Shown here piece after piece: positions 23,398 to 29,087 of a DNA stretch of 40,309 bases. The DNA lies in assembly GCA_900549055.1 (NCBI GenBank), contig URNB01000008.1, positions 1 through 40,309 on the forward strand, read 5' to 3'. Positions within the stretch are counted from its first letter, which is position 1, and each line of letters opens with the position of its first letter. Source of the DNA: an uncultured Oscillospiraceae bacterium. Its GTDB lineage: Bacteria; Bacillota; Clostridia; Oscillospirales; Acutalibacteraceae. A program made the translations under genes and the position numbers. Below the pieces are notes generated by a model. The model had not been told where the DNA came from. It made no database searches and saw only the letters and a program-made list of their open reading frames with translations.

Positions 23398-25333
23398 AAT
23401 TATTGAGATATTGGAGAACAAGGCAATAGACTTTTACAAAAAGAATAAGGACAGCATACCGAGATATATTTTAATTCTCTTTATTATTCTTTACGCCGCA
23501 GGATTTGTGGTTCATTCCGTAACCACCGGATTACATAATTTTCAAAGCGGCAGTAATGACAACCTTTTTATAATCGACCCCGTTAAGAACATAAAAGCGT
23601 TATTTACTCCGGCAGGAATAGGAACGGTACTGTTCGGCTTCCTTATGTTTCTGCTGTTCAGCGGCAAAGGCAAGGATCTTTTAAGCGGATATAAGACCGT
23701 AAAGGATAAGGAAAGAGGAATAGAGATACTGCCCGAGGGCACTCACGGCACATCGGGGTTTATGGATAAAAAGGAGCTGCCGGAATTTTTGGTAAGCGGC
23801 AGCATAGAAAAGGTGGACGAAACTCTGTTCGGAAAATTAGAAAACGGGGATTATGTCGCCATGAAGGATATGCCGGGTATGTCTAAAAATGTCATGGTGT
23901 ACGGCGCACCCGGTACGGGAAAGTCACGGGGCTTTGTAATGCCCTTTGTAATGCAGGCGGCACGCAGGGGCGAAAGCCTTGTAATGGTAGACCCGAAAGC
24001 CGAGTTTTACGAAATGTATTCGGGCTTTTTAAACAGCCGCGGATATACCGTTAAAGCATACAACCTGCTTGACCTTTTTGCATCCGACGGCTGGAACTGC
24101 GTAATGGATACGGCACAGGATATTACCCTTGTGCAGCGCGCAGCAGAAATAATTATACGGAATACGTCGGGCGAGAACGAGCGCGGAGACTTCTGGGAGA
24201 AAGCCGAGAAAAACCTTTTAATGGCGCTCTTGCACTATGTTCAGACCCTTACATATCCCGGAACGGACAAGCTGCTGCCGCCCGAAGAACGAAGTCTCGG
24301 TACAATCTACAAGATTTTATCCACAACATCCGTGCAGGAATTGGACGCGCGTTTCAGAGCATTACCGCCCGACCATCCTGCTTTGCCGCCATACGGTATA
24401 TTCCGTCAGGCGCATAAGCAGATTTGGGGGAATATTGTAATAGGGCTTGGCAACCGCTTAAATGTTTTTCAGAACAAATTGGTAGACGATATAACTAAGC
24501 ATAACGAAATAGACTTAACCCTGCCCGGCAGAGAAAAGTGCGCGTATTTCTGTATTATATCCGATCAAGACAGTTCTTTGGAATTTTTATCTTCAATGTT
24601 CTTCTCACTTATGTTTGTAAAGCTATTCGACTACGCCCGTCAGCAGGATAACAGAAGATTGCCCGTATGCGTAAATGTGCTAATGGATGAGTTTTGCAAT
24701 ATAGCGCTGCTTGACAGTAAGAAGATATTTTCGGTGGCGAGATCGCGTAACATAAACATCCAGGCGGTGGTGCAGAGTATAGCGCAGCTGTCCGACAGAT
24801 ACCCCGGCAACGAGTGGCAGGAAATTGTGGGCGACTGCGATTACCAGTTATTCTTAGGCTGCAATGATGTTATGACCTCGGAATTTTTCTCAAAGCAATG
24901 CGGCGAGATTACCGTAAGGGTAAATAACACGAATACCCCGATGCGACCCTTTTTAGACTTTTTATCTCCTCAAAAGCCGTATATGCAGAATAAGACCAGC
25001 ACAGGCAGAGCGCTTATGCTGCCCGATGAAATACGGCGGCTGCCGAAAGAAAAGGCAATACTTTTGGTACGCAGCGCAAAGCCGTTATTGCTCAATAAAA
25101 TAACGCCCGAAGAGCACCCGTCTTTTAAATTATTAAAATACTGCAAGGCGGCGGAGCATATACCCGCCTGGAAGCTTAAAAAGCCGGAGAAAGTAAAGAA
25201 CAAAAAAGTACCGCAATACAAAATGCAGTTTGAAATGCCGCTTGATACGGACGAAGACGAAAAGGAAAGCTTTGATCTGTCCGACGGGATAGATTGCAGA
25301 AAGCTCCAGACAGTAAAGGAAAGGGATATATAA
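23384..25333 (+). CDS. virD4: VirD4/TraG-family type IV coupling protein
   Basis: A 649-residue coupling ATPase: two N-terminal membrane helices (about 24-45 and 70-90), Walker A GAPGTGKS (174-181), then 'MVDPKAEFYE', 'LMDEFCNIA' as Walker B, and 'VQSIAQLSDRYP', all signature segments of VirD4/TraG. It brings the relaxosome to the T4SS channel. It starts at a GTG inside the preceding gene, with AAAGGAGAG upstream, and its stop overlaps the repA start. The relaxase it must serve is not in this window. Confidence 0.93.
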   Translation: MRLSKIIEILENKAIDFYKKNKDSIPRYILILFIILYAAGFVVHSVTTGLHNFQSGSNDNLFIIDPVKNIKALFTPAGIGTVLFGFLMFLLFSGKGKDLLSGYKTVKDKERGIEILPEGTHGTSGFMDKKELPEFLVSGSIEKVDETLFGKLENGDYVAMKDMPGMSKNVMVYGAPGTGKSRGFVMPFVMQAARRGESLVMVDPKAEFYEMYSGFLNSRGYTVKAYNLLDLFASDGWNCVMDTAQDITLVQRAAEIIIRNTSGENERGDFWEKAEKNLLMALLHYVQTLTYPGTDKLLPPEERSLGTIYKILSTTSVQELDARFRALPPDHPALPPYGIFRQAHKQIWGNIVIGLGNRLNVFQNKLVDDITKHNEIDLTLPGREKCAYFCIISDQDSSLEFLSSMFFSLMFVKLFDYARQQDNRRLPVCVNVLMDEFCNIALLDSKKIFSVARSRNINIQAVVQSIAQLSDRYPGNEWQEIVGDCDYQLFLGCNDVMTSEFFSKQCGEITVRVNNTNTPMRPFLDFLSPQKPYMQNKTSTGRALMLPDEIRRLPKEKAILLVRSAKPLLLNKITPEEHPSFKLLKYCKAAEHIPAWKLKKPEKVKNKKVPQYKMQFEMPLDTDEDEKESFDLSDGIDCRKLQTVKERDI

Positions 25334-26301
25334 TGAACAGAACATACAGACTGAGCGATGTTGTAAACGAAAGATTTTTAAGACTTCCGTTATCCTTATT
25401 TGCCAATCCTAATTACAAAAGGCTCTCGGCAGAAAGCAAGCTTGTGTATTCGCTGTTGCTTGACCGTATGAGCCTGTCTCAAAAGAATAACTGGATAAAC
25501 GAGGACGGCGAGGTTTATTTAATTTACAAGCGCGAGGAAATAGCGGATATACTTTGCATTACATACAAAAAGGCAATAGCGGCGTTTAAGGAGCTGATAA
25601 CCGCAGGGCTGTTGCTTGAAAAAAGACAAGGCAGAGGTTTTCCGAACAGACTGTTTGTGCTTAAATGCGAATTAGAGGACAGCGACGCCGGTGACTTCGG
25701 CAGCTCTTTTGATAACCCGGAAACAGACGAAAAAGAACCCGAAAGCCCGCAGGATACGCAGATGTGCGAAAACGGCATATCTAAAGCTGACGAATCGGCA
25801 TGTCTTAATATTCCGGATGCGCAGCCCAAGACCTGCCAAAACGGCACATCAAGAACTGCCGTTTTAACACATCAAGAAGTGCCGAAACGGCAGTCAATCC
25901 AAACGAATAATAATTATATTAAAAATATCTATACTGAGTGTAATCAATCGACCGATCCGGCGCTGGCGGAAATTTTACAAAACTGCGAATTAAAAAGCTT
26001 TGAAAGCAAAACAGCGCAAATGTTGGAGAGCGCTGTCAGAGTGCTTTACTACAAGCAGAGCATTAAGCTGTCTGGTGCTGTGCTGCCGCAAACGGAAATA
26101 CGGAATCTGTTACGGCGCGTCAACCGTGATACGCTTATAGACGCGGTGGAGGTGCTGCGGCATAACGAGACCGAGGTGCAGAACCCTCAAGGGTATTTGT
26201 ATTCGGTTATTTTAAACGCCGTTAATGCTGAGCATACAAGCACCCTGCTTGAGTTGCCTGACAATATGATAGACAGGGAGATGCTCTATGCTTCTGACTA
26301 A
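25333..26301 (+). CDS. RepA_N-type replication initiator protein A
   Basis: A 322-residue protein whose first 120 residues follow the RepA_N pattern ('RFLRLPLSLFANPNYKRLSAESKLVYSLLLDRM...WINEDGEVYLIYKREEIADILC'), a winged-helix DNA-binding domain. Residues 120-190 are acidic and repetitive, and the C-terminus (about 220-322) is helical. RepA_N proteins initiate replication of Gram-positive plasmids and are also found in ICEs. The ATG at 25333 shares its A with the last base of the virD4 TAA stop. The origin is often inside such genes; I see no iterons here. Confidence 0.82.
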   Translation: MNRTYRLSDVVNERFLRLPLSLFANPNYKRLSAESKLVYSLLLDRMSLSQKNNWINEDGEVYLIYKREEIADILCITYKKAIAAFKELITAGLLLEKRQGRGFPNRLFVLKCELEDSDAGDFGSSFDNPETDEKEPESPQDTQMCENGISKADESACLNIPDAQPKTCQNGTSRTAVLTHQEVPKRQSIQTNNNYIKNIYTECNQSTDPALAEILQNCELKSFESKTAQMLESAVRVLYYKQSIKLSGAVLPQTEIRNLLRRVNRDTLIDAVEVLRHNETEVQNPQGYLYSVILNAVNAEHTSTLLELPDNMIDREMLYASD

Positions 26302-26809
26302 AACACAAAAGAAAATACTTGAAATTGTGCGGGAATACGGCGGTATGAAAGCCGAAATGCTCAAAAGGCTCTGCCCCGACGCATATTCGTTTGAGGTGTC
26401 GCTCCATCAGCTTGAAGTAAACCGCAAGCTGATAAAAACAGGAGAGTATTACTGCGACGATACAGCTTTAATCTGTGGCAGAAATACCGAAACCGCGTTT
26501 GAGGTAATGCTGGCAGTATGCGGACACCCGCCTGAAATATACTGCCGCGGTCAGCCGCCCTTTTCGCTTACATTCTTCAAGGAGCGTGAACAAAAGCTCT
26601 GCCGATATGATATTTGCGTTGTTGAACCGGGCAGGGAAATGGTGGTAAGCGCTCTGCTTGAAAGCGCGGACCCTAATTGCAGGGTAGTAATAGCGGTTTT
26701 GGAAAGCACCGAAAGGGGCGAATATCTGCGCATACCCTGCGATACATTTATTTGCATAAAAGAAAAAACGGAATACCGTTTTTATAAAGGAGGAAAAACT
26801 ATTGATTGA
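26288..26809 (+). CDS. Winged-helix protein (DUF5697-like)
   Basis: A 173-residue protein with an N-terminal winged-helix segment ('TKTQKKILEIVREYGGMKAEMLKRLCPDAYSFEVSLHQLEVNRKLIKTGEYYCDD') and a mixed C-terminal domain. It overlaps repA by 14 bases and the next gene by eight, so it is co-translated with the replication genes. The DUF5697 name is from memory. A DNA-binding role in copy or transfer control is likely, but inferred. Confidence 0.5.
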   Translation: MLLTKTQKKILEIVREYGGMKAEMLKRLCPDAYSFEVSLHQLEVNRKLIKTGEYYCDDTALICGRNTETAFEVMLAVCGHPPEIYCRGQPPFSLTFFKEREQKLCRYDICVVEPGREMVVSALLESADPNCRVVIAVLESTERGEYLRIPCDTFICIKEKTEYRFYKGGKTID

Positions 26810-27662
26810 TATTAAAGACTTTGAGCGTCATACCTCATTCAAACCGAGTAAAAGAATAAGCATTGAGGAGAAAAAGGAATGGGAGAGGATATTTTCTTCT
26901 CTCCGTTCGGGCGCGGTTCTTACAGGCACGGTAATGGGTAACGATACCGTATTGATGCCGGACGGTGAAGAAAAGCTTGCGCTTACCATAATTCAGTACA
27001 GAATTAAGGTAATCATACCGTATGACGAGGTGTGGTATAACAGTGAAAAATGCCCGCCGCCGCATGTTATACGGTCTATGACGGGCGCGCATGTGGATTA
27101 TGTTATAACGGGAATAAGATTGGACGGCGAGTGCTGCATAGCCTCACGCAAAAGAGCGCTTGCTATTCGCAGACGCAGCTTTTTAAAGCTGCCGTTTAAA
27201 AGCGGTAAGCGCGTCACCTGCAATGTAATAGCCGTGGGACGAGCCAAAGCCTTGTGCACCTGCGGCGGATTTGATGTGCTGCTCGGCACGCCGGATATAT
27301 CCTACGGTATGATACCTGATTTAAAGGAGTGTATGCACACAGGAGAAGAACACGAGGTTATACTAAAAAGCTATGACGAAAAAACACATCAGCTTAAAAT
27401 ATCCATAAAGGAAGCAAAGCCGCACCCGTTTGACGGTGCAGAGCAGCGGCATCCCGTAAACTGCCGCAGAGCGTCCGTAATAACGGGGAAATACGACGGC
27501 GGTGTGTTCTGCAAACTTGAAAACGAGCTTGACTGCCTTTGCAGTTATCTGCCGGAACAGAATGCCCTGGATTTTCATATAGGCGACCGCGTGGTAATTG
27601 TCATACGCAAATACAACTATGAAAGAAAGCTTGTTTTCGGCAGGATACTCGCGAGATGGTGA
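26802..27662 (+). CDS. S1/OB-fold repeat RNA-binding-like protein
   Basis: A 286-residue protein with what look like three OB-fold (S1-type) repeats at about 35-115, 130-205 and 218-286. Each has a beta-rich start ('GAVLTGTVMGND', 'GKRVTCNVIAVGRAKALCTCGGFDVLLGTPDISYG', 'RRASVITGKYDGGVFCKLENELDCLC'), and the middle one ends in 'HQLKISIKEA', as S1 domains do. The start is a TTG at 26802 with AAAGGAGG 8 bases upstream. Its role (RNA or single-stranded DNA binding) is not determined. Confidence 0.6.
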   Translation: MIDIKDFERHTSFKPSKRISIEEKKEWERIFSSLRSGAVLTGTVMGNDTVLMPDGEEKLALTIIQYRIKVIIPYDEVWYNSEKCPPPHVIRSMTGAHVDYVITGIRLDGECCIASRKRALAIRRRSFLKLPFKSGKRVTCNVIAVGRAKALCTCGGFDVLLGTPDISYGMIPDLKECMHTGEEHEVILKSYDEKTHQLKISIKEAKPHPFDGAEQRHPVNCRRASVITGKYDGGVFCKLENELDCLCSYLPEQNALDFHIGDRVVIVIRKYNYERKLVFGRILARW

Positions 27663-28093
27663 TAATACCTATTACATTGCGCGAAGCAAATGAGTTTATT
27701 GTGCGTCGGCACAGGCATTTAGGCAAAGCGGCGGGCTGTAAATTTGCGCTTGGACTTGCGGATGAAAACGGAGAGCTTATAGGCGTTGCGGTTTGCGGCA
27801 GACCCGTGAGCAGATATTACGATAACGGGGAAACGCTCGAAATATGCCGCGTTTGTACCGACGGGACATATAACGCCTGCTCTATGCTTTACGGCGCTTG
27901 TGTTCGCGTCGGTAAGGCTATGGGGTATAGACGGATTATTACATATACTCTTGAAAGCGAGCACGGCTCAAGCGTTAAGGCGGCTAATTTTAAATATGAC
28001 GGAATTGCAGGCGGTATTATATGGAGCGGGAAAAGAAAAAATGACACGCTGCCCGCCGAAATGAAAAAGCGGTGGGTGTTTTATTGCAAATAA
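27656..28093 (+). CDS. XF1762 family protein (GNAT-like)
   Basis: A 145-residue protein with 'ITLREANEFIVRRHRHLGKAAG' at the N-terminus and the conserved 'ETLEICRVCTDGTYNACSMLYGACVRVGKAMGYRRIITYTLESE' block of XF1762 proteins, which are common in phages and mobile elements and resemble GNAT acyltransferases. Substrate unknown. It overlaps the S1-like gene by seven bases; the ATG at 27656 or the GTG at 27659 may start it. It ends the operon before a run of hairpins. Confidence 0.8.
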   Translation: MVIIPITLREANEFIVRRHRHLGKAAGCKFALGLADENGELIGVAVCGRPVSRYYDNGETLEICRVCTDGTYNACSMLYGACVRVGKAMGYRRIITYTLESEHGSSVKAANFKYDGIAGGIIWSGKRKNDTLPAEMKKRWVFYCK

Positions 28094-28097
28094 AGAT

Positions 28098-28158
28098 GAG
28101 GAGCACCGCAAGACAACAACGGCGCTCCTCAAGAAGACAGAAGGTGTTTTCAAACACC
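28098..28158 (+). terminator. Tandem hairpins after the XF1762 gene
   Basis: GAGGAGC-a-CCG (28098-28108) pairs with CGG-c-GCTCCTC (28120-28130), and GGTGTTT (28143-28149) pairs with AAACACC (28152-28158). Neither has a proper T-run on the plus strand, so termination is possible but not assured. Confidence 0.4.
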
Positions 28159-28250
28159 ACGGACATTATATAACACAAAATTTCGGTTTGTCAAGTTTGA
28201 CAGGGCTTTTTTTGAAAAATATTTTTATTCTTTTTTGCAGAGGATTTAAG

Positions 28251-28278
28251 GCAATAAAAAATCGGCACGAATGCCGAT
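28251..28278 (-). terminator. Minus-strand intrinsic terminator
   Basis: A perfect 7-bp stem (ATCGGCA/TGCCGAT) with a TTCG tetraloop and TTTTTTATTG, all read on the minus strand. It implies a minus-strand transcript arriving from 28290 or above; no protein gene there accounts for it. Confidence 0.65.
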
Positions 28279-28294
28279 ATATATTATACTGGGT

Positions 28295-28386
28295 GGATCA
28301 ATCAGCAGGCTGGCACCCCTGCATCTCTTGAAGACCTACTATGGTTGGTAGGCGTGATAGCTGCCCGTTCTATCCTTGACTGATCC
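28295..28386 (-). ncRNA. Cloverleaf-like structured element (strand uncertain)
   Basis: Closing arms GGATCAATCA (28295-28304) and TGACTGATCC (28377-28386) pair at nine of ten positions. Inside are three hairpins: GCAGG/CCTGC, CCTAC/GTAGG and GATAG/CTATC, forming a four-way-junction-like fold. A minus-strand terminator lies just beyond, which suggests a small RNA of about 140 bases read on minus, but I see only a weak candidate promoter. It lacks the tRNA invariants. Confidence 0.35.
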
Positions 28387-28409
28387 TCTCGGTAATAGTA
28401 ATAATATGC

Positions 28410-28438
28410 TTGCAATAGCAGTAATATAATGGTATAAT
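28410..28438 (+). promoter_or_regulatory. Promoter of the type I toxin mRNA
   Basis: TTGCAA (28410-28415), a 17-base spacer and a perfect TATAAT (28433-28438); transcription should begin near 28445, leaving an untranslated leader of about 85 bases. Confidence 0.68.
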
Positions 28439-28491
28439 GTTGTCGGAATAAGGTGAACCTACAACGGTGGACGGTTAGCTCTCTTTTTTCG

Positions 28492-28524
28492 GAGGGCACT
28501 TTTCGCCCTCTTTGAAAGGAGGGC
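28492..28524 (+). promoter_or_regulatory. Alternative hairpins controlling the toxin ribosome site
   Basis: GCCCTCTTT (28505-28513) can pair with AAGGAGGGC (28516-28524), burying the Shine-Dalgarno sequence. Alternatively GAGGGC (28492-28497) pairs with the same GCCCTC (28505-28510), which frees it. The two pairings are mutually exclusive. Confidence 0.6.
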
Positions 28525-28531
28525 GGTGCTT

Positions 28532-28618
28532 ATGGTTACATATGATGAGTTGTTTTTATTACTCTCGCTTATAGTATCAATTATTGCACTTGTTTATAAC
28601 ATAACAAAAAAGAAATGA
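28532..28618 (+). CDS. Type I holin-like small toxin
   Basis: A 28-residue hydrophobic peptide (starts MVTYDELFLLLSLIVSII, ends NITKKK) with one membrane helix and a basic tail, matching the putative holin-like toxin / TxpA-type pattern. Such peptides damage the membrane when translated and are repressed by an antisense RNA. AAAGGAGG stands 9 bases upstream but can be masked in a hairpin. The gene has its own promoter, a terminator (28663-28685), and a convergent antisense RNA at its 3' end. Confidence 0.8.
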   Translation: MVTYDELFLLLSLIVSIIALVYNITKKK

Positions 28619-28692
28619 CCGCCCCGCCCAAAGGATTCGGTCATTTCAAAATGAATCTTAAGGGCTAACCGTCTATCGGTTTGCCTTATTTC
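28606..28692 (-). ncRNA. Antisense antitoxin RNA of the type I system
   Basis: A minus-strand promoter at 28699-28726 should start an RNA near 28692. It overlaps the 3' end of the toxin mRNA and ends at a hairpin formed by 28638-28646 and 28613-28621, followed on minus by CTTTTTTG. Expected size is about 85 bases. The layout is that of TxpA/RatA- or BsrG/SR4-type pairs, with overlap at the toxin 3' end. Confidence 0.62.
28663..28691 (+). terminator. Terminator of the toxin mRNA
   Basis: GGCTAACCG (28663-28671) pairs with CGGTTTGCC (28677-28685), one T-T mismatch, followed by TTATTTCATTT. Its 5' arm and loop hold GCTAACCGTC (28664-28673), the exact reverse complement of GACGGTTAGC in the toxin leader (28470-28479), so the mRNA ends can pair. 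Confidence 0.55.
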
Positions 28693-28698
28693 ATTTAT

Positions 28699-28726
28699 AT
28701 TATACCACAAATCTTAAAAATGTCAA
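28699..28726 (-). promoter_or_regulatory. Promoter of the antisense antitoxin RNA
   Basis: On minus: perfect TTGACA (28726-28721), a 16-base spacer and perfect TATAAT (28704-28699). It is nearer to consensus than the toxin promoter, as expected if antitoxin RNA must be in excess. Confidence 0.75.
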
Positions 28727-28744
28727 GTTTTTAAAATCTTATCG

Positions 28745-28773
28745 TTGACATCACTACTCGGTTAATATATAAT
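28745..28773 (+). promoter_or_regulatory. Consensus promoter of the structured leader and helicase operon
   Basis: Perfect TTGACA (28745-28750), a 17-base spacer and perfect TATAAT (28768-28773). The start point should be near 28780, at the head of the structured leader. Confidence 0.8.
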
Positions 28774-28779
28774 AACCTT

Positions 28780-28976
28780 GTAACATGGTTTGAGGAAATT
28801 GTCGCACCACATCAGGTGACGGCATTGGTACGAGTTATTGGTCGGATTTTTCCCATAAAGGGAGAAGTCCGGCCATTTTTGCGTTTTAGAGCAATCTAAA
28901 GCGCCCGCAACTAAATTCGGTAATCACAAGATTGACCGACCAATTCTGTTTAAAGCAGGATAGGTCGGTCTTTTTT
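28780..28976 (+). ncRNA. Structured leader RNA ending in an intrinsic terminator
   Basis: A region of about 195 bases with no protein gene, between a consensus promoter and a terminator. Visible helices are a long wobble-containing hairpin TGGTCGGA...TCCGGCCA (about 28838-28875, inner stem CCC/GGG), a 10-bp hairpin GCGTTTTAGA/TCTAAAGCGC with a GCAA tetraloop, and the terminator arms at 28934-28941 and 28963-28970. ATTGGTCGG (28837-28845) is perfectly complementary to CCGACCAAT (28936-28944) and would block the terminator stem, as in attenuators. It may be an independent small RNA or a conditional leader of the helicase operon. I do not recognise a known family. Confidence 0.6.
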
Positions 28977-28978
28977 GT
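28934..28978 (+). terminator. Leader terminator (possible attenuator)
   Basis: GACCGACC (28934-28941) pairs with GGTCGGTC (28963-28970), followed by TTTTTTGTTTTT. It stands 110 bases before the helicase coding region. Confidence 0.8.
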
Positions 28979-28998
28979 TTTTACATACAACAAGCCGG

Positions 28999-29062
28999 AG
29001 CTTTACTGCCTTTAAAAGATTTTTACATTTTACACCTGAGATTTCTTTAAGGCAGCAAAGCT
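28999..29062 (+). repeat. Inverted repeat upstream of the helicase ribosome site
   Basis: AGCTTTACTGCCTTTAA (28999-29015) and TTTAAGGCAGCAAAGCT (29046-29062) are near-perfect inverted copies around an A/T-rich loop. The hairpin closes nine bases before AAAGGAG and could tune helicase translation or serve as a binding site. Confidence 0.6.
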
Positions 29063-29087
29063 TGCGGCGGAAAGGAGAGGGTGATCT

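Noticed and set aside
28197..28225. Plus-strand promoter TTGACA-17-TATTTT
   Set aside because: The -10 is poor and nothing plausible lies directly downstream before a minus-strand terminator.
28295..28386. tRNA gene
   Set aside because: The fold resembles a cloverleaf, but arm lengths are wrong and the T-loop and D-loop invariants are absent.
28302..28499. 65-codon minus-strand frame in the toxin region
   Set aside because: It runs through the toxin promoter and the cloverleaf element; its composition (a Tyr run, Arg/Ser-rich) looks random.
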